Positions 6,902 to 14,360 are shown, counted from the first letter of the stretch. The stretch: 20,434 nucleotides of DNA from Candidatus Symbiothrix sp. (GCA_031284765.1 JAITXK010000051.1:1-20434), one strand, 5' to 3'. Notes: generated by a model not told the origin, from the sequence alone. A program made the numbers and translations.

Positions 6902-7981
6902 ATGAAACGATTGATATTTCTGATAAACATAACTGTTTTAGCCGTTGCGAGTTCATTCGCACAAACCAAAGTGATTAAAGTAAATGCGTTGAAAACCAAC
7001 GATTACGGAGTACGGTACACCCTGCCTAAAACCCAATTGAAAGTCGATATCGAATACAGCGAAACGATACAACAAGCAGGAACGTATGCCAAATACGCCT
7101 CCCGTTATTTGGGCGTGAAAGATGAAAAAGTCATTTTCGAAGACCAAACACTTTATACACTTGACAACGTTACGGTAACTACCACCGGCGTACCCAATAA
7201 GGAACAGTCGTATTTGATTTCCTTCAAAACCAAGACAACTTCGCCCTTCGTGTATCTGACGGAAGATGGAATGATTTGCTCCATTAATGCCGAGTATATT
7301 CCTGAAAATCAGCCGGTAAAGAACGAATTTCAGGCGGAAACCGCAACAGAAATAACCATTCAACCGCAATCGATTTACACGGAAGAATATCTTCGGGCAG
7401 GTTCCATCAGCAAGATGGCCGAAGTGGCAGCCAAAAACATATTTACCATCCGCGAAAACCGTCAGGATATACTGACCGGCGAAATAGAAAACATGCCGAA
7501 AGACGGCGATGCCTTGAAAATCGTTCTTGGCAATCTGGAGGCACAAGAAAAATTGTGGACGGAATTGTTCACCGGCACCGCTCAAATCGTGAAACGTACG
7601 AAACAAATTACCGTTGAACCGGTGACGGAAGTCAATCACGAAGTGTTGTTCCGTTTCTCCAAATACGCAGGCGTAGTTGATACGGACGATTTAAGCGGCA
7701 ATCCGGTCTATTGGAATTTGACGGACCTGAAAACGGTCGATATTCCCGAGTCGGACGCCAAGAAAAAGGCTAAAGAACCGCAAAGTATAGTATATAATAT
7801 TCCGGGGAAAGCCAATCTGGAACTGTATTTCGGGAACCAAACCCTTCTTTCAGAAACTATCGACATTACGCAATTCGGCACAACGGAACTATTGACGCCT
7901 TCGTTGTTTGAGGATAAGAAGACACAGGTGAAGATTTATTTTTATCCTTATTTGGGGGCGGTGAAGGAGATTGTGCAATGA
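6902..7981 (+). CDS. DUF4831-like exported protein
   Basis: From ATG 6902 the product has 359 residues with a signal peptide MKRLIFLINITVLAVASSFA ending at AQ. The mature part shows YGVRYTLPKTQLKVDIEYSE, YAKYASRYLGVKDEKV, and IRENRQDILTGEIENMPKDG, features I recognise as the DUF4831 family of Bacteroidota, whose function is not known. It is probably periplasmic or outer-membrane associated; there is no lipobox and no transmembrane helix after the signal. An in-frame ATG at 6875 would overlap the previous gene and the promoter and put nine polar residues before the signal sequence, so I choose 6902. It has its own promoter and no tight downstream partner. Confidence 0.78.
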   Translation: MKRLIFLINITVLAVASSFAQTKVIKVNALKTNDYGVRYTLPKTQLKVDIEYSETIQQAGTYAKYASRYLGVKDEKVIFEDQTLYTLDNVTVTTTGVPNKEQSYLISFKTKTTSPFVYLTEDGMICSINAEYIPENQPVKNEFQAETATEITIQPQSIYTEEYLRAGSISKMAEVAAKNIFTIRENRQDILTGEIENMPKDGDALKIVLGNLEAQEKLWTELFTGTAQIVKRTKQITVEPVTEVNHEVLFRFSKYAGVVDTDDLSGNPVYWNLTDLKTVDIPESDAKKKAKEPQSIVYNIPGKANLELYFGNQTLLSETIDITQFGTTELLTPSLFEDKKTQVKIYFYPYLGAVKEIVQ

Positions 7982-8039
7982 AATTTTTTCAGGGCAACCC
8001 TAAGTTTCTTCAAGTACATTCGTAAGTCAGCCCAAAATC

Positions 8040-8066
8040 ATCGCTCGTCAATATCCTGAGAGCGAT
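8040..8066. terminator. Weak inverted repeat between DUF4831 and abiEi
   Basis: ATCGCTC (8040-8046) pairs with GAGCGAT (8060-8066) across a 13-nt loop. It lies 59 nt after the DUF4831 stop and about 58 nt before the abiEi -33 element. There is no proper U-tract, so it may be a weak terminator or an AbiEi operator half-site pair. The rest of 7982-8123 shows nothing else recognisable. Confidence 0.25.
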
Positions 8067-8123
8067 TTAGTGAGACGATTTTACCTTCATATATCCGTTA
8101 TATTAATCTTTTCGCAAAAAAAC

Positions 8124-8152
8124 TTGTCGGTTTAATTTATTTCGTATATTTG
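8124..8152 (+). promoter_or_regulatory. Promoter for abiEi-abiEii
   Basis: TTG at 8124-8126, an 18-nt spacer, then TATATTTG at 8145-8152. The abiEi ATG follows after only 4 nt, as for the gene at 6902. AbiEi proteins are known to repress their own promoter; no convincing operator repeat is visible inside this promoter. Confidence 0.6.
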
Positions 8153-8156
8153 CAGC

Positions 8157-8924
8157 ATGAATACAAATACACCAACGAAAATAAACCAATTATTACAAAA
8201 AGTCCCTCACGGAGGCTTGTTTTTGGCTTCATGGATGTATGAAAATGGTATATCTCGTGAATTGCAACGTCATTATAAAGATTTCCAATGGCTCACTTCA
8301 ATAGGAACGGGTGTCATGGTGCGTACCGGAGAAACACCTGGTATATACGGCGCGATAAGTAGTATAAATGAACAGGATAACAAGCATTTTACCATCGGGG
8401 CAATGTCTGCGCTTGAAATAGCAGGGTATGCACATTATTTGCCGATGGGAAAACGAACGACTGTTTTGTTCTCATCCAAGGGGGAGCGGCTCCCCTTATG
8501 GTTTACAAAACTGGATTGGGACGTTTATGTGCGGCATCACACAACGGAATGTTTTAGTCCTAATTTAGGAATAGATACTGTTTTGCAAGAGGGTTTTAAC
8601 TTGTTGGTATCTTCGCCCGAACGAGCTTTTATGGAATGTTTGTATCTGTCCCCCCAATATTATAATCCGACAGATTTATATTATGTGATGGAAATGCTTT
8701 CCTTAATTCGTCCGAACAAAGTACAGGAATTATTGGAAGATTGCAAATCTATCAAAGTGAAACGGCTTTTCTTGTATATGGCTGAGAAAGCCGGGCATGA
8801 TTGGTTCAAAATGCTTGACCGTTCCAAAATATCCCTTGGCAGCGGGAAAAGAGCCATCACAAAAAATGGAGTATATAACCGTGAATATCAGATAACTATA
8901 CCTAAAGAACTGGCAAATGAATAA
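8157..8924 (+). CDS. abiEi: AbiEi-type antitoxin and transcriptional repressor (type IV TA)
   Basis: The 255-residue product has an N-terminal winged-helix-like segment (about 8-60: INQLLQKVPHGGLFLASWM, then GISRELQRHYKDFQWLTSIG) followed by the AbiEi core with ALEIAGYAHYLPMG, LFSSKGERLPLWF and SSPERAFMECLYLSP (about 152-166). This fits the AbiEi_3 family, with its N-terminal domain preceding the antitoxin domain. In studied AbiE systems the antitoxin represses the operon and counteracts the AbiEii nucleotidyltransferase without stable binding. The reading frame overlaps abiEii by 8 nt. Base composition is more AT-rich than flanking housekeeping genes, consistent with acquisition. Confidence 0.85.
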   Translation: MNTNTPTKINQLLQKVPHGGLFLASWMYENGISRELQRHYKDFQWLTSIGTGVMVRTGETPGIYGAISSINEQDNKHFTIGAMSALEIAGYAHYLPMGKRTTVLFSSKGERLPLWFTKLDWDVYVRHHTTECFSPNLGIDTVLQEGFNLLVSSPERAFMECLYLSPQYYNPTDLYYVMEMLSLIRPNKVQELLEDCKSIKVKRLFLYMAEKAGHDWFKMLDRSKISLGSGKRAITKNGVYNREYQITIPKELANE

Positions 8925-9825
8925 TGAATATAAAGAACAAGTACGATTACTGTTGCAGATAGTCCCCATTATATCCAAAGTGGAATGTTTTGCCATACAT
9001 GGAGGTACGGCAATTAATCTTTTTATTCAAGATTTACCTCGTTATTCCGTTGATATTGACATAACTTATCTGCCTGTTCAACCGAGGGTAGAATCGTTGG
9101 CTGCAATTAAAAATTGTCTTTCTGATGTAAAAGAAAAAATCACAGCAATGATTCCGGGTATTATTGTTCGGGAAAAACCCAACAAATTGATTTGTACCTA
9201 TCAAGGTGTTTTTGTGAAGATTGAAGTCAATGATGTAAAAAGAGGAGTTATAGCAGATACAGTCGTGTTACCCTTATGTCAGGCTGCACAAGATGCTTTC
9301 GGCGTTTTTTGCGAAGCGAAGATAGTTCCGTTATCTCAGCTGTATGGCGGAAAAATAACGGCAGCCCTTGACCGCCAACACCCACGAGATTTATTCGATG
9401 TCAAATATATGCTTAAATACATCCAAAGTTTTGAGGATATAAAACGAGGTTTCATATTTTGTCTGTTAGGGAGTGATAGACCGATTGTGGAATCGTTATC
9501 GCCTAACTTAATAGACCAGCAAGATGCCTTGAATAATCAATTTATGGGCATGACTACTATTCCATTCACATACGAAGAATACGAAAAGACAAGAATTACA
9601 TTGATTAATTACGTCAATAAAAATTTGAACAATAGGGATAAAGCATTTTTAATTAGTTTTGAAGAAGGAATTCCCGAATGGGAGAAAACCGACTATACAA
9701 CATTCAAGGATTATCCGTCTATTCAATGGAAACTCTTAAACATCAATAAACTCAAATCCACCAACCCAAGCAAGCATCAGTTGGGAGTGGAAAGGATTAA
9801 AAAATATTTTAATTGGGTAGTATAA
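8917..9825 (+). CDS. abiEii: AbiEii-type nucleotidyltransferase toxin (type IV TA)
   Basis: The 302-residue protein carries the AbiEii/AbiGii nucleotidyltransferase motifs: HGGTAINLF (28-36) followed by SVDIDIT with Asp46 and Asp48 (the GS-x-D-x-D type metal site), QLYGGKITAALDR with Lys146, and HPRDLFDVKYM with Arg157, Asp158 and Asp161. Related enzymes (AbiEii, MenA/MenT) add nucleotides to tRNA acceptor ends and stop translation, which aborts phage infection. All key residues are present, so it is likely active. It overlaps abiEi by 8 nt. The C-terminal third (after about 200) is not recognised. Confidence 0.88.
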   Translation: MNNEYKEQVRLLLQIVPIISKVECFAIHGGTAINLFIQDLPRYSVDIDITYLPVQPRVESLAAIKNCLSDVKEKITAMIPGIIVREKPNKLICTYQGVFVKIEVNDVKRGVIADTVVLPLCQAAQDAFGVFCEAKIVPLSQLYGGKITAALDRQHPRDLFDVKYMLKYIQSFEDIKRGFIFCLLGSDRPIVESLSPNLIDQQDALNNQFMGMTTIPFTYEEYEKTRITLINYVNKNLNNRDKAFLISFEEGIPEWEKTDYTTFKDYPSIQWKLLNINKLKSTNPSKHQLGVERIKKYFNWVV

Positions 9826-9882
9826 CTACCAATATTTGAACAATGTTAAACTCTAATTGTCCTAAAATTTTTGTTTTTGCAC

Positions 9883-9913
9883 TTGCATTTCATCCCTTTA
9901 TTTATTACTTTTG
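9883..9913 (+). promoter_or_regulatory. Promoter for the small antitoxin/PIN pair
   Basis: TTG at 9883-9885, 20-nt spacer, then TACTTTTG at 9906-9913: a full Bacteroidota match. It lies 27 nt upstream of ATG 9941 and separates this pair from abiE transcription. Confidence 0.65.
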
Positions 9914-9940
9914 TCAAATAAATAAAAAAACAATACAACC

Positions 9941-10075
9941 ATGGCAACAATGACCAAAAAAACAGTAAAATCCAATACTGAAAAACCTAAAAAGTTATCA
10001 AAAGCAGGAGAATGGAGAAAGGAAAATCCAAATGGCATTATTACTATAATAGATATGAAAGCGGTGATGAAATAA
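9941..10075 (+). CDS. Small putative antitoxin, 44 residues
   Basis: ATG 9941 to TAA 10073-10075 encodes a Lys-rich peptide beginning MATMTKKTVKSNTEKPKK and ending LSKAGEWRKENPNGIITIID then MKAVMK. A disordered basic N-terminus with a short C-terminal motif (SKAGEW...NP.GI..I.DMKAV) resembles, from memory, small proteins that sit just before PIN toxins in Bacteroidota. It follows a good promoter by 27 nt and precedes the PIN gene by 9 nt, as antitoxins usually do. No DNA-binding fold can be identified. Function is inferred from position. An antisense frame over the same DNA (9898-10107 minus) is a shadow. Confidence 0.68.
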   Translation: MATMTKKTVKSNTEKPKKLSKAGEWRKENPNGIITIIDMKAVMK

Positions 10076-10084
10076 ATCAAAGAG

Positions 10085-10501
10085 ATGCGATACTTAATTG
10101 ATACCAATATATTCCTTTTCTATGTATCCAATTCGTCATGTTTGGATAATGATGTGTGCCAAATTCTTGAAAACTCTGAGAATATAATTTATGTCAGTTC
10201 CGAGAGCATAAAGGAAGCAATTCACCTTTTCCATACGCAAAGAGTTAAAACAAACAAATGGAAAGTTTCGAGGGATATTTTTAATTTTATCGAGAAAGAG
10301 TTGGGTTTTGTGATCAAATATGTGCAAAAAGAACATTTAATTACATTTGCTTCTCTCGACCTTGTAAAAGACCGTAATGACCCGACAGACAGGCTGATCA
10401 TATCGCAAGCTATAAGCGAGAAAATACCGCTCATCAGTAGCGATAGGAAATTTGAGCATTATCGAAAGCAAAATCTGCTGTTTATTTATAATCGAAAATA
10501 G
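10085..10501 (+). CDS. PIN-domain ribonuclease toxin (VapC-like)
   Basis: The 138-residue protein is a single PIN domain. MRYLIDTNIFLFY gives Asp6. SSESIKEAIHL gives an acidic residue at Glu40 or Glu44. DPTDRLIISQA gives Asp102. LISSDRKF gives Asp120. These four acidic positions coordinate the metal used to cut RNA, in VapC toxins commonly tRNA or rRNA loops. Start 10085 is preceded by AAAGAG, a plausible but weak ribosome-binding site, 9 nt after the antitoxin stop. It ends 6 nt before the convergent DUF4491 stop, so the accessory insert abuts core genes closely. Confidence 0.87.
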   Translation: MRYLIDTNIFLFYVSNSSCLDNDVCQILENSENIIYVSSESIKEAIHLFHTQRVKTNKWKVSRDIFNFIEKELGFVIKYVQKEHLITFASLDLVKDRNDPTDRLIISQAISEKIPLISSDRKFEHYRKQNLLFIYNRK

Positions 10502-10507
10502 GTGTGT

Positions 10508-10825
10508 TTATTTCTTTAATTTTTCACCCATTTCCCCTTTCTTAGGAAACCACCCCCGCTCCACCCGCCTCCTCTGCTCAAAAAGCTCGCCAATCCCCCA
10601 AAAGGAAGAAAAAGCCGCTACCCCGCACAAAGTGGATAAAATGGTATTGTGAATCCATAGTGCTCCTACCAAGCAAATGATGCCAAAAAGGAGAAACCAC
10701 CACCAGACTTTAACGCCGAAATAATATTCGCTTTTGATCACTAATGGATGAAAAAGTCCGATAATCAGAAAAGTAGATAGACCAATAATGACCCCTGTCA
10801 GGTTGTACGTTTCGATAAATTGCAT
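10508..10825 (-). CDS. DUF4491 membrane protein
   Basis: The 105-residue protein starts MQFIETYNLTGVIIGLSTFL and continues IIGLFHPLVIKSEYYFGVK, then WWWFLLFGIICLVGALW and hydrophobic NTILSTLCGVAAFSSFWGIG. Three transmembrane helices (about 9-29, 40-58 and 62-80) are followed by a basic cytoplasmic tail (EQRRRVERGWFPKKGEMGEK). This matches the DUF4491 family of Bacteroidales, function unknown. It lies 21 nt downstream of the LytTR gene on the same strand and is probably the third gene of a topA operon. Confidence 0.82.
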   Translation of the reverse strand: MQFIETYNLTGVIIGLSTFLIIGLFHPLVIKSEYYFGVKVWWWFLLFGIICLVGALWIHNTILSTLCGVAAFSSFWGIGELFEQRRRVERGWFPKKGEMGEKLKK

Positions 10826-10846
10826 GATAAAAATGAAAAGTGAAAT

Positions 10847-11710
10847 TTACAAATAATTGGTAAAACATTGAATGACCTTGTCGCTGTATTTTTTCGAGAT
10901 GGGAATGTCAGGCACATCTTTCATCCCGAATTCAATGTATATGCCTTCGTTTTGCCGGCGAATTACATTAATTTGCTCAAAATTAACCATATAGGAACGG
11001 TGACAACGCAAAACATTCGTGTCGGCTAACTGCTCCTCAATGGCTTTCATCGAATTGCGAAGCATGAAACGGGTCAGTGAACCTTTGTTCAAATACCAGA
11101 TAATCACATAGTTATCGGCCGATTCGATGTACAGCAAATTATTCCGATTGACGGATAGCCGCAACTCATTCTTTTCATCATAAAAGGAAAATATTTTTTG
11201 TGCACTTACCGCCGGTTCAGTCATGGGAACAGTACCGCTTTGCTGCATCGCCTGTAACTGGAGATTGTTTTCCTTGTAAATCAGATACAAATGGATGATG
11301 GTATAAGGCAACAGCAAAATCAAGGCCGTGTTGACGGAGGCCGTTTTAAATACAGTCAAATAATCATAGGCCTTATTTGGATTGACATTCAAGGTATAAA
11401 CCGTGAAAAACAACGACATGAAAAAGATTTCAAGAAGAATCCATAGCGCATAATTCCCGATGCTGATTTCCCGCTTCTTTCCCCAATAATACATGATAAT
11501 CCGGCTGATGACAACGACCAAAACGCCTGTCAGAATAATCAGACCGGAAGAAATAAAGTAGGTGAAATTAGAGATATTCGGATACCAGTTTCTCGAATCA
11601 AACGGTTGGTAAATATTGATAAATATCAAAGCAAAAAAGGCTGTGGAAAGTATCAAGGAAATGATATTCTTCTTATTATATAAATAACTTGGAATTTTTT
11701 GATTGAACAT
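10847..11710 (-). CDS. Membrane-anchored LytTR-domain transcriptional regulator
   Basis: The 287-residue product has four predicted transmembrane helices (about 15-34, 49-75, 87-108 and 122-145), a linker, and a C-terminal LytTR DNA-binding domain from about 175. That domain contains NLLYIESADNYVIIWYL, TRFMLRNSMKAIEEQL and the hallmark RCHRSYMVN (235-243). LytTR proteins bind direct repeats upstream of target promoters. Here the domain is tethered to the inner membrane instead of to a receiver domain, so the membrane part may sense the signal itself. No histidine kinase is adjacent. The start lies 12 nt after the topA stop on the same strand, and DUF4491 follows. Targets are unknown. Confidence 0.85.
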   Translation of the reverse strand: MFNQKIPSYLYNKKNIISLILSTAFFALIFINIYQPFDSRNWYPNISNFTYFISSGLIILTGVLVVVISRIIMYYWGKKREISIGNYALWILLEIFFMSLFFTVYTLNVNPNKAYDYLTVFKTASVNTALILLLPYTIIHLYLIYKENNLQLQAMQQSGTVPMTEPAVSAQKIFSFYDEKNELRLSVNRNNLLYIESADNYVIIWYLNKGSLTRFMLRNSMKAIEEQLADTNVLRCHRSYMVNFEQINVIRRQNEGIYIEFGMKDVPDIPISKKYSDKVIQCFTNYL

Positions 11711-11722
11711 CTTTTTTATTTA

Positions 11723-14059
11723 TTATTTTTTTGACGCATATCTTCGCCCTTTCCCCCTGGTCGTTTTTTCAGGAGTTTCCTGAATGATTTTCATTACTTC
11801 CTGATACGTTATTTCGGTGGGAACTGCGGTTTTCGGAATCTTGTAATTGACTTTTTTATAGGAAATATAGGGACCAAAACGGCCATTCAAAACTTGGATG
11901 TCGGCATCTTCCGCAAATGATTTGATGATTTTATTGGCATCGCGTTCTTGCTTTTCCGCAATCACTTTTTCGGCCTCTTGTATGGTAATATGATAGGGGT
12001 CGTAGTTTTTGGGAATCGGAATGAAGGCATTGTTGTATTTTAAATAAGGGCCGAAACGGCCGATAGCGGCCACCACGGGTTTGTCCTTCCATTCTCCGAC
12101 CGTACGCGGCAGACCAAACAATGCCAATGCCTCTTCCAACGAAATACTTTCGATGGATTGATCTTTGGTCAAGGAAGCAAACCGCGGTTTTTCTTCATCG
12201 TCGGCCGTACCGATTTGTGCAAAAGGCCCAAAACGGCCGACTTTTACCGAAACCGGTTTGCCCGTTTCCGGGTCGGCGCCCAATATGCGTTCTCCGATTT
12301 TATATTCGGTTTTCAAGGCCGAAACTTCTTCTACGATCGGGTGGAAAAGGTTGTAGAATTTATGCAATGTGTCTGTCCAGCGCAGTTCGCCTTCGGCCAC
12401 TTTATCGAATTCTTTTTCCAAATCGGCAGTGAAATTGTATTCCAAAACCAAGGGAAAATGCTGCGTCAGAAAATCGTTGACTACAATACCTGAATCGGTA
12501 GGCATCAATTTGTTTCTATCTGCGCCTACGATTTCTGTTTTTACCGATTGACTGACGGTTTGATTCCTTAATACAAGCGTTATAAACGGTTTTTCTTCTC
12601 CTTCTTTGCTGCCTTTGATGACATAACCACGTTGCTGAATGGTGGAAATAGTCGGTGCGTATGTGGAAGGACGGCCAATGCCCAATTCTTCCAGTTTGCG
12701 TACCAGACTGGCTTCCGTATAACGGAATGGACGTTGTGAAAGACGTTCATTAGCAACCGCTTCGTTCAAATTGAGTTCCGTATTCACTTGCAAAGGTGGA
12801 AGTAATGATTCCGTATTTTCGTCCGGACTTTCGTCGTCGGTATCTTCCAGATAGACACGTAAAAATCCATCGAATTTGATGACTTCGCCGTGCAGATTAA
12901 ATTTTTCGTTCGGGTGATTGCTGATGCCGATGCAGACCGTAGTCCGTTCCAATTCGGCATCGGCCATTTGTGAAGCGATGGTACGTTTCCAAATCAATTC
13001 GTAAAGACGTTGTTCCTGTTCCGTGCCTTTTACTGCACGATTGCTCATATACGTGGGGCGAATGGCTTCATGGGCTTCCTGCGCTCCTTTCGTCTTCGTT
13101 TGATATTGCCGGATTTTAATGTATTCTTTGCCGAATTCTGTTTGAATTTCCTGTTTCGAGGCGTTCAAAGCGATTTCCGAAAGGTTCAACGAATCGGTAC
13201 GCATGTAGGTAATCAAACCCGCTTCGTACAGTTTCTGTGCAATCACCATGGTCTGTGAAACGCTAAATCCCATTTTTCGGGACGCTTCCTGTTGCAAAGT
13301 GGAGGTCGTAAAAGGCGGCGCGGGCGATTTTTTCCCCGGACGGGTATTGATATCTTCTATCGTAAAAACGGCGTTTTTCAGGCTTTCGAGAAAAACACGG
13401 GTTTCTTCTTCCGTTTTGAATTTTTTGTTTAATTCGGCTTTGATGACCGTCTTTTCGTCGGGCAAAAGAAATTGGGCGTACACGCGGAAAAAAACTTCCG
13501 CATGGAACTGATTAATCTCGCGTTCACGTTCCACAATCAGACGAACTGCCACCGATTGTACCCGTCCGGCTGACAAAGACGGCATGATTTTTTTCCACAA
13601 AATAGGAGAAAGTTCAAAACCGACAATGCGGTCTAACACACGGCGAGCTTGTTGGGCATCCACTAAATTCAAGTTGATATTTCGCGGATGGTTGATGGCA
13701 TTCAGGATGGCCGGTTTCGTAATTTCGTGGAAGACAATCCGTTTGGAGTCTGCTTCGTTCAAACCCAAAACCGTGTACAGGTGCCAGGCAATGGCTTCTC
13801 CCTCGCGGTCTTCATCGGAAGCGAGCCACACCATTTGCGCCTCTTTGGATGCTTTCTTTAATTTTTTAACGACTTCGGTCTTATCGGGCGAAACGACATA
13901 ATCGGGTTGAAAATCGTGTTGCACGTCCACACTCAAACCTTTGTCCTTCAAATCGCGGATGTGTCCGTAACTCGACAAGACCTGATAATCTTCACCTAAA
14001 AACTTTTCAATGGTTTTTGCTTTCGCAGGAGATTCTACTATTACGAGATTTTTTTGCAT
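11723..14059 (-). CDS. topA: DNA topoisomerase I
   Basis: From ATG 14059 the product has 778 residues. Type IA topoisomerase relaxes negative supercoils by cutting one strand. Seen: the TOPRIM start MQKNLVIVESPAKAKTIEKF, the acidic DEDREGEAIAWH (82-93), SAGRVQSVAVRL, and the active-site tyrosine in GLITYMRTDSLN (Tyr285). After about residue 590 come C-terminal repeats (GRFGPFAQIG, IGRFGPYLKY and NGRFGPYISY), in place of Cys4 zinc fingers, as in Bacteroidota and related phyla. A further ATG at 14086 would add nine residues but falls within a few nt of the expected transcript start (TAACTTTG at 14107-14100), so 14059 is preferred. It is divergent from metK and leads the LytTR and DUF4491 genes. 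Confidence 0.96.
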   Translation of the reverse strand: MQKNLVIVESPAKAKTIEKFLGEDYQVLSSYGHIRDLKDKGLSVDVQHDFQPDYVVSPDKTEVVKKLKKASKEAQMVWLASDEDREGEAIAWHLYTVLGLNEADSKRIVFHEITKPAILNAINHPRNINLNLVDAQQARRVLDRIVGFELSPILWKKIMPSLSAGRVQSVAVRLIVEREREINQFHAEVFFRVYAQFLLPDEKTVIKAELNKKFKTEEETRVFLESLKNAVFTIEDINTRPGKKSPAPPFTTSTLQQEASRKMGFSVSQTMVIAQKLYEAGLITYMRTDSLNLSEIALNASKQEIQTEFGKEYIKIRQYQTKTKGAQEAHEAIRPTYMSNRAVKGTEQEQRLYELIWKRTIASQMADAELERTTVCIGISNHPNEKFNLHGEVIKFDGFLRVYLEDTDDESPDENTESLLPPLQVNTELNLNEAVANERLSQRPFRYTEASLVRKLEELGIGRPSTYAPTISTIQQRGYVIKGSKEGEEKPFITLVLRNQTVSQSVKTEIVGADRNKLMPTDSGIVVNDFLTQHFPLVLEYNFTADLEKEFDKVAEGELRWTDTLHKFYNLFHPIVEEVSALKTEYKIGERILGADPETGKPVSVKVGRFGPFAQIGTADDEEKPRFASLTKDQSIESISLEEALALFGLPRTVGEWKDKPVVAAIGRFGPYLKYNNAFIPIPKNYDPYHITIQEAEKVIAEKQERDANKIIKSFAEDADIQVLNGRFGPYISYKKVNYKIPKTAVPTEITYQEVMKIIQETPEKTTRGKGRRYASKK

Positions 14060-14099
14060 CGTTTTCGTTTCCAAATTTTGTTTCAACTATTTGAGCGGG

Positions 14100-14107
14100 C
14101 AAAGTTA
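14100..14107 (-). promoter_or_regulatory. Promoter -7 element for topA
   Basis: The minus strand reads TAACTTTG, a full TAnnTTTG match, 40 nt before ATG 14059. The -33 element is weak. Confidence 0.55.
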
Positions 14108-14204
14108 GTAAAAACTTTCTCTAAATTTGAATGTAAAATGCTTAAAAACATGAAACTTCAAATAAAAAAATCCCGTTATCTGTCAATTATTCCAATTTTT
14201 ATAT

Positions 14205-14212
14205 TACCTTTG
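14205..14212 (+). promoter_or_regulatory. Promoter -7 element for metK
   Basis: TACCTTTG matches TAnnTTTG. Transcription from about 14218 would give a leader of roughly 140 nt containing the aptamer-like sequence and the terminator. The -33 element is weak. Confidence 0.6.
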
Positions 14213-14224
14213 CCCCGAAAATTA

Positions 14225-14280
14225 GGGAGTGGACAGATTTGTATGCTTGCAACCACAGAAAAAAATGCTAAAAACCATTT
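14225..14280 (+). ncRNA. SAM-II-like riboswitch aptamer in the metK leader
   Basis: The leader holds, in order, the conserved blocks of the SAM-II riboswitch: stem P1 GTGG (14229-14232) with CCAC (14253-14256), GATTTG (14236-14241), GCTTGCAACCAC (14245-14256), an A-rich linker, and TGCTAAAAA (14266-14274). Alphaproteobacterial metA and metX SAM-II RNAs, as I recall them, share GATTTG, GCTTGCA and GCTAAA in the same order and spacing. GCA (14249-14251) can pair with TGC (14266-14268) to begin the pseudoknot, but a strong rest of P2 is not obvious, so this is a candidate. Placement before the SAM synthetase gene and a downstream terminator make SAM-sensing regulation very plausible. Confidence 0.65.
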
Positions 14281-14288
14281 AAATGGTT
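14273..14288 (+). promoter_or_regulatory. Palindrome linking aptamer and terminator in the metK leader
   Basis: AACCATTTAAATGGTT is a perfect 16-nt palindrome. Its right half overlaps ATGGTTGGT (14283-14291), which can pair over nine positions, including two G-U pairs, with ACCAATTAT (14321-14329) and so break the terminator stem. The two pairings exclude each other, as in an antiterminator switch. Confidence 0.45.
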
Positions 14289-14312
14289 GGTACACTACAA
14301 ATCACTTCGCTT

Positions 14313-14345
14313 TCTGATAAACCAATTATCAGATTTTTTTATTTT
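14313..14345 (+). terminator. Intrinsic terminator (attenuator) upstream of metK
   Basis: TCTGATAA (14313-14320), loop ACCAA, TTATCAGA (14326-14333) form a perfect 8-bp stem followed by TTTTTTTATTTTT. It sits after the metK promoter and only 15 nt before the ATG, so it can control metK read-through rather than end an upstream gene; no plus-strand gene precedes it. Confidence 0.8.
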
Positions 14346-14360
14346 TAAACACTTAGTCAA

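Noticed and set aside
6953..7639. Minus-strand 228-codon frame
   Set aside because: Entirely antisense to the DUF4831 gene and rich in Phe, Arg and His, as expected of a shadow frame.
8730..8996. Minus-strand 88-codon frame across the abiEi/abiEii junction
   Set aside because: Antisense to two well supported genes; Cys/Phe/Ser-rich shadow composition.
9898..10107. Minus-strand frame with hydrophobic, membrane-like stretches
   Set aside because: It is the complement of the Lys-rich small antitoxin and A-rich leader; complementing Lys codons creates Phe/Leu runs. No promoter or context supports it.
14054..14317. Plus-strand 87-codon frame ahead of metK
   Set aside because: It crosses the topA start, both promoters and the structured metK leader; no protein features.
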